Assembly: GCF_949628215.1 (NCBI RefSeq)
Contig: NC_134276.1
Span: 134,850,125 to 134,914,124, forward strand
DNA from: Phalacrocorax aristotelis
Taxonomy: Eukaryota; Chordata; Aves; Suliformes; Phalacrocoracidae
DNA length: 64,000 nucleotides
Direction: 5' to 3'
In this document: positions 14,091-25,230 of the stretch, one piece after another
Layout: the number at the start of each line of letters is the position of its first letter
How positions within the stretch are numbered: the stretch's first letter is position 1
Made by a program: the position numbers and the translations under genes
Notes under the pieces: model-generated
Databases searched by the model: none
The model's input: the letters and a program-made list of their open reading frames with translations, nothing else
Told to the model about the DNA's origin: nothing

Positions 14091-17000
14091 GTAGAGAGGG
14101 AGCGCGGATTTCTTCCCCGCCCCCCTCCGGAAGCTTTGCGGCCGGTGTGAGGGGACGCCCGGGGGACTCGGAGGGGTGTGTGTGTGTGTGTGTGTGTGTG
14201 TGCGGTCGCGACCGGTGGCTGGTCGGGATTCATCGCCGCCTTGCCGTCCGGTGCCACCGGGTGTTCGCTGGTGGCGGTGAAGCTGGGTGCGGCGGAGGTG
14301 CCGGCAGGCCGCAGCCGCGGTTCGCGGCGGCGGGGGGCATGGGCTGCTCGGGAGGGGTTGTTGCAGGTCGTGAGATTGATTCGTTTTCGTTGCCAGTGGC
14401 CCGATGGTCCACATGATGCTCTCCGTGTTTTAGTGTATTGATCACGAGGTTCATTTTGCTGGCAGAGCAGTACTAGTTTGGCTCGGGATTCATGATGCTA
14501 AAAGGGTGATTACTCTTTAAGGCGTTTTTGGGGTGGTATAGCTTATAATAAAGGTGTTTTAAAATTTCAAGAAGAAAACAAAGCATATCCCTTCCCCTAT
14601 CCCCTTTGGAGAGCAGGGGACAGAGCCTTTGTCGGTACCATGGTTCATCTGCAGCTCCGAGTAAGCCGTGCAGCAGCTGAGTGAGCTAATGACTGCGTGT
14701 GTCTGGATGTGTCAAGGGGAAAAAGCGGGCGAGCATGAGGAGAGAATGAGAAGAGACAGCGAATATTCAGCTGGGCCTGGTGCAGAATGCCAGGGGATTA
14801 CAGTTACCCAGGAACAGCAGAATCGGGGGAGCCCGCGGACCTCACCGCCATATTGATGGGAGATGCGGGTAGCGTGAGAAGCTGTGGCAGAGGGAAGGAG
14901 AGCATTTGGTCAAGGTCGCTCAGAGCAGGGCTGGGTTCAACAAGTTGTACTTCTCTGAGGTTCCAGTCGGTGAAGGAGGTGAGGGGGGTGGGGGTGGACT
15001 GGTGAGAAGCATCTCCTGGATAATGAACGCTGCTGATGCTTGTGGTCAGAGGGAGAGGTGGTGGTTTGAGTTCCTTGCTGGTGTACAGACTTCAGCCTTG
15101 AGCCTTTGAATGGTGTCTGTGTGTGTGTGTTGGTGGTGTAGCTGTACTATTTCTGAACGCCCTGTTTGCCTTTTGGGAAGTGAGGCACTTCCAGCAGTAA
15201 CAAATGATCCATACATTAGATCACAGTCTGGCTCACTGGAGGGGATGTGTCAAGCCGTGTGATGTCTAGGGTGGTATGAGACTGGGTAGGAGATAAATAG
15301 TAAGCAACAGCTAGAGAAGGGAGTATGAAAGAAGGTAGAAGAACTAACCTCCTTATAGTTTATATACCTACCCTGTAGGTAAGGGGTACCACAAAGCAGG
15401 TACCCTGAGTCCCTGCTGCACCCAGAAGAAAAAGGCCAGCTGTGACCACTGCAGGCCATGACAAAGCAGAGCCCTGGGTAGAAAGATGATCTTGTGTTGA
15501 GTCACTGTGGAAATGTGGAGAGCGCAGGGTTTTGTCCTCAGTTTTGCTATCCCTGCTGGCTAGGGACAACCTGGCCTGGAGTCCTAAAAGTGCTTAGATG
15601 TCTTAATGCCCTTTTACAGGCATTCAGGTACTTTGAAAGAGCTGTGTTCTTGTGGTTCTGTGCCAAATTTCCTTGCGACAAAAATGAGGGAGCAGTCACA
15701 GGTAGCATGGAGAAGGCCTAGACTGCCTCGGGTGTAAGGTGTGTTCAGGTGTGAATGCTGCTTTGAGAATCATCTGCTCCCTGCAAGAGAAGGACCATGT
15801 CCCCTTTGTCTCCGTTACTAACCTTGTCAGGAAGAGAGCTCATTCTGAGACACTTATGTGCTGTAGGTGGGGGAAGCCATGCCTGAGAGTAATTTCCCCA
15901 GTTTCTGTTTACTGGGGTGTAACTTGTAGTTGTGTGAGGATTGTGCAGGCCAGAAGCACCTACATGCTTGGCTTGAAAGATTGGTAAAGGTGGTCTGAGC
16001 ACTGGCAGAAGCTTATTGGCAAAAATTTTTGGCAGCCTTGGGAGCCCTTGTTCCTGGAGCAGAGCCAGAAGATGAGACTGGAAGACCTGTGACAGCAGGC
16101 CCCATGGAGTACTTCTCTCCACTGCCAGCCTTAGGACAGTAACTGGAAAGCCTTGGAAAAGGGACTGTTATATTTTTTGAAAAGCTTACAATCCCTCCTG
16201 AGACAGAAATATGGTCTTTCCAAATTATGCCAACTCAAGCACTGGTCATCTAAGTGCCAACTCCCAAGTTACCTGCTTCCCGCACCTCCCTGACACAGAG
16301 CTGGCTTAAATGCCGCAAGCTTAAAAATGTAGAAAATGTCAGATGCTTTTCACTGACACTTAGATTTCTATCTGTGGGACTTCTGAGGGTGGACCTTCAA
16401 GCTTCCTCTATGGCTCTGAGGGCTCAGCAGTTTCTTATTTTATTTTAATAAATATGCACATACTCAAAAGTCCAGGGTCTGTGCTTCGTTTAAAATACAA
16501 AGTATTACCACATCATCAAGAAAAATAAATGGGAAGGTTGGCAACACTGCCACTGCCTTTGTGAGGCAGGCTGCCATGCCAGGTGCCCTGGGGCAGGGTT
16601 GGGAAGCTCTAGCCTGGGAAAAGCAGGCCTGTTGCTGAAGAGTGCATGTTTTAACTGTTAGGAGTGACTGCCAGTATAGCTCTTGGGCAGATCTGAGACT
16701 CAATTTATGGGAACTTGTCAGCTGGCATGGGGAAGAGTCAGACCCTTGTTTCATGACATGCCAGAGATCAGCAAAAGCTTTTCTGTAAAGCAGATCAACC
16801 CAAAATAACAGCCACTAATGCAGCCAGTGTATTCATTACCAATGAGCTGAGAATAGTTGATGAAGGTCAGAAGATGATAAAGGGGAGGTTCTAACAGGCC
16901 CTCCTACTTCTCGTCATAGTGTACAGTTGCATCTTCTTTTCCAGGGTCTCTGTTACTGGTACCCACCCTTGCTGGATGAAAGCCCATTCCCTGCCCTTGG

Positions 17001-20000
17001 CACACTTGCATGTGGCACCTATGAGCTGCAGCTGCTGTTTATGCTGAAGAGAAACTCAAGGTGTGTGGAAATCATGAATAACCAAATTAACTAAAATGTT
17101 TTCTCTCTCTTTCCTCAGAAAATCACAGCACCCCTTATCTATGCTGTTTCCATTGCTGCCATTGGATCTCTCCAGTTTGGGTACAACACTGGTGTCATCA
17201 ATGCTCCTGAGAAGGTGAGGGGGAGAATGAGTTGGGGAGATGGTATGAATTGAGGGGCTGATGAGAAAACAAAGGTGCAGAAAGGAGAGGAGCAGTCTCC
17301 CAAGCAGCTAACAATTTTGTTCTGTTTTAAGTCAAGGAAAGAAGACATTGAAAACCCCCTCTCCACTACAACAATGGACAGGAAGGGCAAAGTTTTGGGG
17401 TGGAGAGAGAGCAAGCAGAGAGGCCAGCTCTCTTAATTAGGAGTGAAGAGGGTTGGCTAGGGCAGGAGGTGTCCAACTGCCATTTCCTGGTAGGTCTGTA
17501 TTTGGTGCATGGAGGAATGTGAGCCACTTAAGTTTTGAGGCAGAACAAATCAGCCATGGCAGAAGAAATGTAAAGAGCAGCATGCAGAAAACAGTTGAGG
17601 TTTGGTAAGGATTACAGTTGCTCTAGCTTAGTTTATCTCAGGGACCATCTGGGGCTTCTTTATTTGTTTATTCATTCCTTGTATTAAGTATAGATTCAGT
17701 GCTTGTAAAAGGGTTGTGACTGGGGCACTCTGACCAAATAATCTCATGACTGTAGCCTAAGAAGGAAAAGAAGAGATGAAAAAAAAAAAACTCAAGAAAT
17801 GTGGTTTTCTTGTTAACTATAAGATGGTTCCTCTCTCTCAGGAACTGAGTCACCAATACCACATCCACCCTGTCTCCGGGAATAGATGTCATATCACATG
17901 TTGGGGGGTGGGGTGGGAGGCAGGGGGTTCTCCCTAGCTAATGTCCTGCTGCCATCTGCTGGGGGCAGACACTCTGAGGCCATGCCCCACTTGGCTGTTG
18001 TAGAACATCCCTCACTGTCAAAGAGGATGCCTTGGAAATTAGCAACACAGCCCTGTCACATCCCCATGGGACAGTGAAGGATTGTTTTGCATAATGCTGC
18101 AGTCCTTCAGGCTTACCTCAGTGAAACTTTGTCTCTCTTAAAGTATTTCCATCCTGGAAAGCCTGTCCCTGCTCCCAGAGTTCTGGTATTACCAGAAGTA
18201 TTCTCTTTCATTCTCTGTGATCATGTTTTCTTGTTCCCTCTCACTTCCAGCTGTCTTGCACCCACCCCGCAAGCACCACCAGTGCTCATGTAATCCAGAA
18301 ACATTCAGAAGATAAGCCTGTTTTCCTTAATCATCATTGGCCCACCACCCCATGTTCAGTGAAGCAATTTCTTCTTCATCATACTGCTACCACCTACTGA
18401 ACTTCTCAATGAAAGTTCCTCTTTCTGCACCCTCCTCTTCCCCTTGTTTAACTTGTTGCTAACTACTGAATTTTTAAGGTCTATCCTTGCTGCTTGCCTC
18501 CATGAAAACTGAAGTAATCTCCCGTCTCCCCAGTGCAAAATGTCTCCCACTAGATTGTAACTCTGTCCCCACCTGGTTTCTCTTGCAGATCATCCAGAGG
18601 TTCTTCAACAGAACCTTGTCAGAACGGAATGGGGAAGTTGTCTCCCCAGAGCTCCTCACCTCTCTGTGGTCCCTTTCTGTGGCTATCTTCTCGGTAGGAG
18701 GTATGATTGGCTCCTTCTCAGTCAGCCTGTTTGTCAACAGATTTGGCAGGTAAGTTGGAAAGAGGGATCCAAACCACTGGGGAATTTTTCCCTTCCACAG
18801 TGGAGTGTGGGGAGGTGAGAGGAAGGGAGGAGGAGGAGGAGGAGGAGGAGGCTGGGGAGGAAGCAAGAATGTCTGGGCTGCAAAAAGAGAGGGTTGGAGG
18901 CCAAGGTAGGAGCTGAATGGGAATTACCCATTTCTTCTCCCAGCCCTGAGACTGGGAGGTCATGTGTGGGTTTACCCTTCTCCCAATGATTTTCCAAATG
19001 TATTGCCAGTTTGAGCTCAGTCTTGACATCTTTACCCTGGCAGGAGGAACTCCATGCTACTGGTGAATGTCTTGGCCTTTGCTGGTGGTGCTCTCATGGC
19101 CTTCTCCAAGATGGCAAAGTCAGTAGAGATGCTGATCATTGGCCGCTTCATTATTGGCCTCTTCTGTGGTCTCTGCACTGGCTTTGTGCCCATGTACATC
19201 AGTGAGGTCTCACCTACCAGCCTTCGTGGAGCCTTTGGCACCCTCAACCAGCTGGGCATTGTTGTGGGCATCCTGGTGGCCCAGGTAGGCTTGATACAAC
19301 CTGATCCTGCACTCAGGGGAAAGGGGGGCTGGGGGTGGGTGATGTGGGCAGCACTTGCCATCAGGTGTGATATGTGGTCCGGTCATACTCACTGGTGTGG
19401 GGTGTGGAATCTGAGTATTTAAATCACTATTACTCCCCAATTCTTGCTGTAGATCTTTGGTCTGGAAGGAATCATGGGGACTGAAGCACTTTGGCCACTG
19501 CTTTTGGGGTTCACAGTTCTCCCAGCAATCCTGCAGTGTGTGGCTCTTCTTTTCTGCCCGGAGAGCCCTCGTTTTCTGTTGATCAACAAGATGGAAGAAG
19601 AGAAAGCACAAGCAGGTAAGAACTCATCTCTGAAGTGGCACAGCTGTATTCTGGCTCCCAGCCTGCACTGAACTTGAGTGGGAGACCAGGACTGACTCTG
19701 GAGCCTGTGGTGGATCAGGGTGTGACTCCCAGAGGGCACCATGCCTACCCTCCCATCCTTCAGGTTGCACCAGTGCCAGGAAGTTTGAGAAACCTGGCAT
19801 CCCAACAGACACTCCAGGTGGGATTAAGACATGAGGAGTGGCTCCTGGCCTGGTGGGATGTAGCAGGCCCAGCTGCTGCAGCTCTTGTCAGCCTTTCCTG
19901 AAAGGCAGGAAATAGGCTGACATTGAACAGGGTGCTTGGAGGGTGTTTCCCTCTCCTACTGCAGAGGGTTGGAGTCAGCTCTGGCAAGCACGGGAACAGA

Positions 20001-22692
20001 ATTAGAGATCAAATGTAAATTTGGGGATCAAGCAACATGGGTAGGGCCTGGGCCTGGTTTCTGTGCTGATCTCAGCACCAACCTCTGCGTTGAAAAAAGA
20101 TGAGCAAGGCTGCATGTACGGGCTCAGTCTTTCCCAGGCAGCAGGCCCAAATGCTGACTGACTGGTGGTCCAGTCTTCCCAGGGTGCCCTGCCTGAAATA
20201 GCAGGGCAGGGTCGGGGGAACCTACTGGCTGTGTGTGTATTATATATTTATAATACATTTTATATATATATATATAATAAAAATGATATATATATTTATT
20301 CTTCCTTCCAGTTCTCCAGAAGCTCCGTGGTACACAAGATGTGTCTCAAGACATCCTGGAGATGAAAGAAGAGAGTGCTAAGATGTCCCAGGAAAAGAAA
20401 GCTACTGTGCTAGAGCTCTTCCGTTCTCCAAACTACCGCCAAGCCATTATCATTGCCATCATGCTGCAGCTTTCCCAACAGCTCTCGGGCATCAATGCTG
20501 TGAGTTATCTTACTGTCCCATCTGTTAGGCCTCCCTTATCTCTGGCTACACTTGCACTTGCCGCTAATGTTGAGAGAACCGTGTTTCCAAACACCCCTTT
20601 TTGCACCTTGGCTGGTGGTTGCTGTTCTGTGATAACTGCAGAGATTGCTAAAATGGAGATTATATTGGCTTTCACTTTTCCTGTACACACTCCAGCAAGA
20701 CATTGCAGTCTTGCATCAAGTGAATGAACCTTGACTGGAAGCATACTGTTTTCTACTGTTGAGTGCTTCCTAGAAACTCCTTGTTGGGCCTGCAAGCTCT
20801 CAGGCAGGGAACAAGAGGCATGCTTTCAAACACTGGAAATGTGACATGTCCAACTTCTGCTTCTCTTCCCAGGTATTCTATTATTCTACAGGGATTTTTG
20901 AAAGAGCTGGTATCACACAGCCTGTGTATGCCACCATTGGAGCTGGCGTGGTAAACACTGTCTTCACTGTTTTGTCGGTAAGTGGAACAGAGCCTTATGG
21001 TGAGAGGTAACCTGTCTGCCTGAGCTTTCTTGGGAGATGTGGCTAAGGACAAGTAGCCAGGCTGTGGCAAAGCATTGGGCTAGGCAGTGGCCTGTAAGAG
21101 CAAAGAAAAGAATGCATTAAAAGCACTGTGGAGGAGAGGAGGGGAGAAAAAGAGCTATTGTTACCATTTTAGAAGAAGGGGAGGGTGAAAAGTTGTGCAC
21201 AGGGGAAAAGAATGATGAGAGAAGGCAGGAGCAAGAACCAGAGAAGAAAAACTCATGCCAAGGATGGAGCAGCCTGGTGATCTGCACTGAGATCATCACT
21301 GGCACTGAGGTCTACAGGCAGATAAGAGGTGCAGGGCACACTGAGCAAGGGAGCTTTTTCTGCTCTTGCTGCCAAAATCACAGTTTTTTTTCCTCCTGCC
21401 ATGTTTCTAGCTGTTCCTGGTGGAACGTGCAGGACGCAGGACCCTCCATTTAGTTGGCTTGGGTGGAATGGCTGTGTGTGCTATTCTTATGACCATCGCT
21501 TTAGCTCTGAAGGTGAGTAATTAAGTGTTGTCCAGGCTGACCCCAGCAAGGGACCTATAAAACTGCACACCTGCCTTGCCCTGCAATTCTGCCCTGTAGG
21601 CAGGTACAGCTGGGGCTAGACCTGAGTGTGCAGTGGAGATCACAACTTCCTAACTGTGAATCTGTCTCATAGTGTTCACAGAGGAAGTTGTGGCACTGGA
21701 GATGGTGTTGTGTTGTGCCCGGTTTGCCTCAAAACTGCAGCTGATCACATTTTGTTCCCTCACAGGATGTTGTGGAGTGGATCAGATACATCAGCATTGT
21801 TGCCACTTTTGGCTTTGTGGCTCTTTTTGAAATTGGCCCTGGCCCTATCCCCTGGTTCATCGTGGCAGAACTCTTCAGCCAGGGCCCACGGCCTGCAGCC
21901 ATGGCAGTGGCTGGTTGTTCCAACTGGACCTCTAATTTCTTGGTGGGAATGCTCTTCCCTTATGCAGAGGTAAGGACCCAGCTTGCAAAGCACTGTGAGA
22001 GTGCTGCAGCATTGGAATAGGTGTGCAGAGTGGTTGTAGAATCTCTGTCCCTGGAGACTACAAAACATGACTGTATGACCCTTAACAACCTGATCTTTCC
22101 TTGAAGTTCTCTGTACTTCAAGCAGAGGGCTGGTCAGTCTTCCAGAGGTCCCTGATTTATGCTTTTGATTGTTACTGAAGGTTGAGTGTTGTGGCTCACT
22201 TTGTATTCTGCTGTCTTAACTGCCTGTGGCTTACAAATAGTTGGAAGAGCCATCTTAATTAGCCCATCAAATCTCAATTTTGGTGACCCCATGAACATAA
22301 AAGCATTTCAGAAGCCCACAGGAACCTGATTTCATTTTAAGAAAAAAAAGCTGTGTTGAAAAAGTCAGTAAGGCCATTGTTGAAAGGTGTTTGCTGTTAA
22401 CAGGTCAAAATTCTAAATGACCTTACACTTAGGTTTGTGAGCTTTTTCAAACAAAAACTTCCTGCTTTTGTTCTCCCTGCAGAAACTATGTGGCTCCTAT
22501 GTTTTCCTCATCTTCCTTGTTTTCCTGGTCATCTTCTTTGTCTTCACATTCTTCAAAGTGCCGGAGACCAAGGGCAGGACTTTTGAAGACATCTCCAGGG
22601 GCTTTGAAGGACGAGCCAGCCCCACATCACCTGTAGAGAAGAACCCCATGGTGGAGCTGAACAGCATACAGCCTGACAAAGAAGTTGCCTAA
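14076..22692 (+). CDS. SLC2A3 (GLUT3), facilitated glucose transporter, 10 coding exons
   Basis: Plasma-membrane facilitative glucose uniporter of the major facilitator superfamily with 12 membrane segments. Joined exons: 14076-14090, 17119-17214, 18589-18749, 19044-19284, 19453-19615, 20312-20499, 20873-20977, 21411-21512, 21766-21969, 22483-22692. These give 494 residues, matching the usual 490-500. All introns are GT-AG and the frame is open throughout. Family hallmarks are present: [12 protein letters not shown] in helix 1, an N-glycosylation site NRT in the first outer loop, [26 protein letters not shown], the QLS motif and QQLSGINA of helix 7, [16 protein letters not shown], and [12 protein letters not shown] at the start of the C-terminal tail. 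QLS is typical of class I glucose carriers such as GLUT3. The start codon sits in a strong context (G at -3 and +4). The tail (SIQPDKEVA) and the exon 2 residues match avian GLUT3 as I remember it. GLUT1 and GLUT4 are less likely from the tail and exon 1. Confidence 0.97.
14176..14202 (+). repeat. (GT)13 microsatellite in SLC2A3 intron 1
   Basis: An uninterrupted alternating GT run starts 85 bp downstream of the exon 1 donor, inside the CpG island. Alternating purine-pyrimidine tracts can adopt Z-DNA. The length is likely polymorphic. Confidence 0.9.
14203..17118 (+). other. SLC2A3 intron 1, remainder
   Basis: The first intron is about 3 kb (14091-17118). The CpG island fades out by about 14400. 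Beyond that I see no repeats of note, coding exon or RNA gene. First introns often hold enhancers, but nothing specific is recognisable. Confidence 0.6.
17119..17214 (+). CDS. SLC2A3 coding exon 2
   Basis: Residues 6-37, covering membrane helix 1 and the [12 protein letters not shown] signature. Acceptor TTCCTCAG, donor AAG|GTGAGG, phase 0 at both ends, 96 bp as in other class I GLUT genes. Confidence 0.96.
18589..18749 (+). CDS. SLC2A3 coding exon 3
   Basis: Residues 38-91, covering the first extracellular loop with the N-glycosylation sequon NRT, helix 2 and the start of RFGRR. Acceptor TCTTGCAG, donor AG|GTAAGT. The exon is 161 bp and ends after the second base of an Arg codon. A (GGA)n run lies about 80 bp into the following intron (18826-18851). 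Confidence 0.96.
18826..18851 (+). repeat. (GGA)n trinucleotide repeat in SLC2A3 intron 3
   Basis: Near-perfect GGA repeat of about eight to nine units, strongly purine-rich, about 80 bp downstream of the exon 3 donor. Such purine tracts can also act as splicing enhancers. Confidence 0.8.
19044..19284 (+). CDS. SLC2A3 coding exon 4
   Basis: Residues 91-171, covering helices 3-5, with GRRNS of the helix 2-3 loop, [14 protein letters not shown] and the PMYISEVSP motif. Acceptor CTGGCAG, donor CAG|GTAGGC, 241 bp, the conserved length for this exon. Confidence 0.96.
19453..19615 (+). CDS. SLC2A3 coding exon 5
   Basis: Residues 172-226, covering helix 6 and the cytosolic [11 protein letters not shown] motif at the start of the large central loop. 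Acceptor GCTGTAG, donor GCAG|GTAAGA, 163 bp, ending one base into a Val codon. Confidence 0.96.
20238..20300 (+). repeat. (TA)n-rich tract abutting the SLC2A3 exon 6 acceptor
   Basis: AT-only DNA dominated by TATA repeats ends only about 11 bp before the acceptor AG at 20310-20311. The usual polypyrimidine tract is shortened to CTTCCTTCCAG. The length is probably variable. Confidence 0.85.
20312..20499 (+). CDS. SLC2A3 coding exon 6
   Basis: Residues 226-288, covering the rest of the intracellular loop ([24 protein letters not shown]) and the first part of helix 7 with [11 protein letters not shown]. Donor GCT|GTGAGT, 188 bp as expected for the family. Confidence 0.96.
20873..20977 (+). CDS. 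SLC2A3 coding exon 7
   Basis: Residues 289-323, VFYYSTGIF through [10 protein letters not shown], covering the end of helix 7 and helix 8. Acceptor CTTCCCAG, donor TCG|GTAAGT, 105 bp. Confidence 0.96.
21411..21512 (+). CDS. SLC2A3 coding exon 8
   Basis: Residues 324-357, containing [12 protein letters not shown], the repeat of the RFGRR motif in the C-terminal half, and helix 9. Acceptor TTTCTAG, donor AAG|GTGAGT, 102 bp. Confidence 0.96.
21766..21969 (+). CDS. SLC2A3 coding exon 9
   Basis: Residues 358-425, covering helices 10-11, with [17 protein letters not shown] containing the conserved Trp at the sugar path. Acceptor CCTCACAG, donor GAG|GTAAGG, 204 bp. Confidence 0.96.
22483..22692 (+). 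CDS. SLC2A3 last coding exon
   Basis: Residues 426-494, covering helix 12, [15 protein letters not shown] and a cytosolic tail ending SIQPDKEVA before TAA. The tail type distinguishes GLUT3 from GLUT1 and GLUT4. Confidence 0.96.
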   Translation, partial: KLCGSYVFLIFLVFLVIFFVFTFFKVPETKGRTFEDISRGFEGRASPTSPVEKNPMVELNSIQPDKEVA

Positions 22693-25230
22693 GATTCATG
22701 ACACACCCCTTCTTCGACTCTTACATGCTTAAGGAGTCATTAAAGGAATGAGCAAAGAAAACCATGAGAACTGGGACATTTTTTCCCCCCCCCTCAATTG
22801 CTGCTATTTTCTTCTTTGCACCCACATCCTCACCCATTTTGCCAGGCTTACCAGCATTAAGCAAATCTGATATGGGTGATCCCATTTTCAAGTACTGGAA
22901 GGCACATGGCACTTGGCAAAAATAATCCCATCTTCCCTGTCACAAACATCAGGAGAACAGAGAAGAGCTGTTCAGAACAACAAAAAAAAAAAATGTTCTT
23001 TTGCTTTTCTCACCTGTAATTGCTTTTTGGGGTTAACATACTAAATGCACGTGGTGACCATATGTTTTTGAATCTAACTTACTATTTTTGTAGTGAGTTG
23101 AAGTGACCCACTAAACAAGTCCCTGGCCCTTTGAGTCCACTCTGTGTGCGTGTGTGCAGTGTTACACTGGAACTTAACAAGCCTACCAAAAAGCCATCTC
23201 CTTGCTTTTTTCTCTCCAGTGTGCACTTTATTTTAGCCTCAGGAAAAAGGGGACCAAGTTACGTCGATATTTTTCCTGCTCTTTTATTTTTTTGTATAGA
23301 CAGACTGAAAGCATACTTTTACTTGAGTTTATTTATTTGTATGTCACTTTCTAGATATTTATTTTTTTAATGGTGTACAAAAATGTACAGATGAAATTGA
23401 AGATGTTTAAGAGAAATAGCTATTCTAACAAAAGATGCTGTAGACCGGAAGTGCAAGAAGACTGTAAAGGAGAAATGTGGTACTAAACAGGAGATCGGGC
23501 ATTTTGGATGGTATGTACAACAGAGCCAATTATGCACATCACCTTTAAGTTATTTGTGCCCTCTGGAAAGAAATTCAGAGAATTGCATACAAGTGAGAAG
23601 TATGGTTGGTTGTCCAACAAAATCTCTTATTTGGGATTTTTTTTTGGTGGCAGTTTTAACTATTGTTCCCAAGTGTTGCATGGAAAGTGTGGTATTGCAG
23701 CAAATGGGTGTTAGCTTATATTTTCAGTTATGGTTAAGCATTGTATGGGATGATTGAGGGTGGTGATTGCAAACCAGAAAGTAACTTTTCCTTCCTTCTC
23801 TTTATTTTTTTTGGGGGCTTCTCTGCTGTGTTCTAATAGGTCAGAAGGTCTGAAATTTGCAGATTGTTACTTCAAGGTGTGAGGATAAAGATTATTTTCC
23901 AAAGCTGTGTTTTCTTAGCAATTGTTTTTATAAATATTAGAGGCATGTAACAATGACCCTTCTGGACTCCGGCATGGTCAGTTATGGCATGTGTTAAGTT
24001 CCTAAAGGTAAAGATGCAGGACTAGAGACCAGAGCTACTGGAACTTGGTAGCATAGCAGTGTGAAATGTCTGTAGTGCTCAGTCCACTGATTGGTTGCAG
24101 GCCAGATGTTTTGCCCCATGTGTCCTCTCTGGAAGGTCTGCATGATGTTGATGTTCACCAGTGTGCTGTGTACAGCTCTGTGATAGTGCCCCTCTTGAAA
24201 GGGATATGGCAGACAGTAATTGTACATCAGTAAATGATCTCTCAGCTTGTCATACTGCTAGGTGATCCAGGGTATGTATATATACACCTACCCTTGCTGC
24301 TAAGCTAGCACCCTTCAGTTTAGGAAGGCAAAAAGTACCATGTATACTTGCAGTCAAGGGGTGGGAGCTTTGCTTCACTGACTACCACACTCTGGCAAGA
24401 GAGACTCTAGGCCTGTGTCTCCAGACCTGCACAAGCTATCTAAATGTAGCACAGAGGTAGGTCAAATTTAAACTTCTGCTCTTAAGATCTCTGTTTTGGG
24501 CTTGATAAAACTCAGGTCTACCTGCAAACTCATGATGGAGATCATTGATGGATATCCTAGAAGAGATGCAGGCCCACAAATTCCAAGGTGGGTAAAAGGC
24601 AGAAAGGCAGGAATGGCAGCAAAAATGTTCTTGCATGGACAGCTCAAGCTTTCTTGATAACATGCTGCTTCAGAGCAGGTCAGAGATGTTCCTATTGATG
24701 TATGTTCTGGGGGCATGTATCTGGCATTTTCAGTAACTAGTTATGACACTTCTACCTTCCCTAATGAGAAACAGTTGCAAAGATCAGTAAAACTGCTGCT
24801 GGGAAATACTTCCTGTGACTTCATTTGAAATACTCCAGCTTTGTGCAATGTGGTCCTATTACATCCAGTTTCCCCTAGCTTCCATCATAATCGGGCTTCC
24901 GTGTCAGATATTTAATCTCAGATGTATTATATATGACTTCCATATTTTGGCTCACTTATAAAGATTCTTGTACCCTTCCTCTGACCCTCCAGCACTTCCA
25001 GACAAGACATTTCTGTATGGGCATCTGTATGTTAGAATTTCCCCTACAGCTGTGCATAAGAGCTTTGCATCAGAGATGTGTGTTGGCTTGGACTGAAATG
25101 TGTAGGTAATTTCTCACATGGTATCTCTTTTTTTCTGTAACAGCATTGTGAATATTTTGGATGGGTTTTATAGGCTTATTAATGTGGTTGTTTCCTGTTT
25201 TTAAAATAAAAACTATAGAACTAAAGTATC
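22693..25230 (+). other. SLC2A3 3' UTR (inferred) with poly(A) signal
   Basis: After the stop codon the first canonical AATAAA is at 25205-25210, giving a 3' UTR of about 2.5 kb. An AU-rich cluster at 23328-23363 includes overlapping ATTTA pentamers, which in other transcripts mediate mRNA decay. No competing open frame or repeat is evident. The extent is inferred, and shorter isoforms are possible, for example using ATTAAA at 22739. Confidence 0.6.

Larger units (their letters stand above)
13680..14360 (+). promoter_or_regulatory. CpG-island promoter of SLC2A3
   Basis: GC content and CpG density rise sharply here against CpG-poor flanks, and the region spans the first coding exon. A GC-box cluster lies at about 13867-13882 and a weak TATA-like CATAAAT at 13908-13914, roughly 165 bp upstream of the start codon. 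Three GCGTG cores (13938-13942, 13968-13972, 13973-13977) match the hypoxia-response core RCGTG. Mammalian GLUT3 is a known HIF target, but whether these sites work is inference. The transcription start cannot be fixed from sequence. Confidence 0.75.

Noticed and set aside
13845-14414. 189-codon minus-strand and 193-codon plus-strand open frames over the SLC2A3 promoter
   Set aside because: Long open frames arise from GC-rich CpG-island composition. They are low-complexity in sequence, and one runs through the GT repeat.
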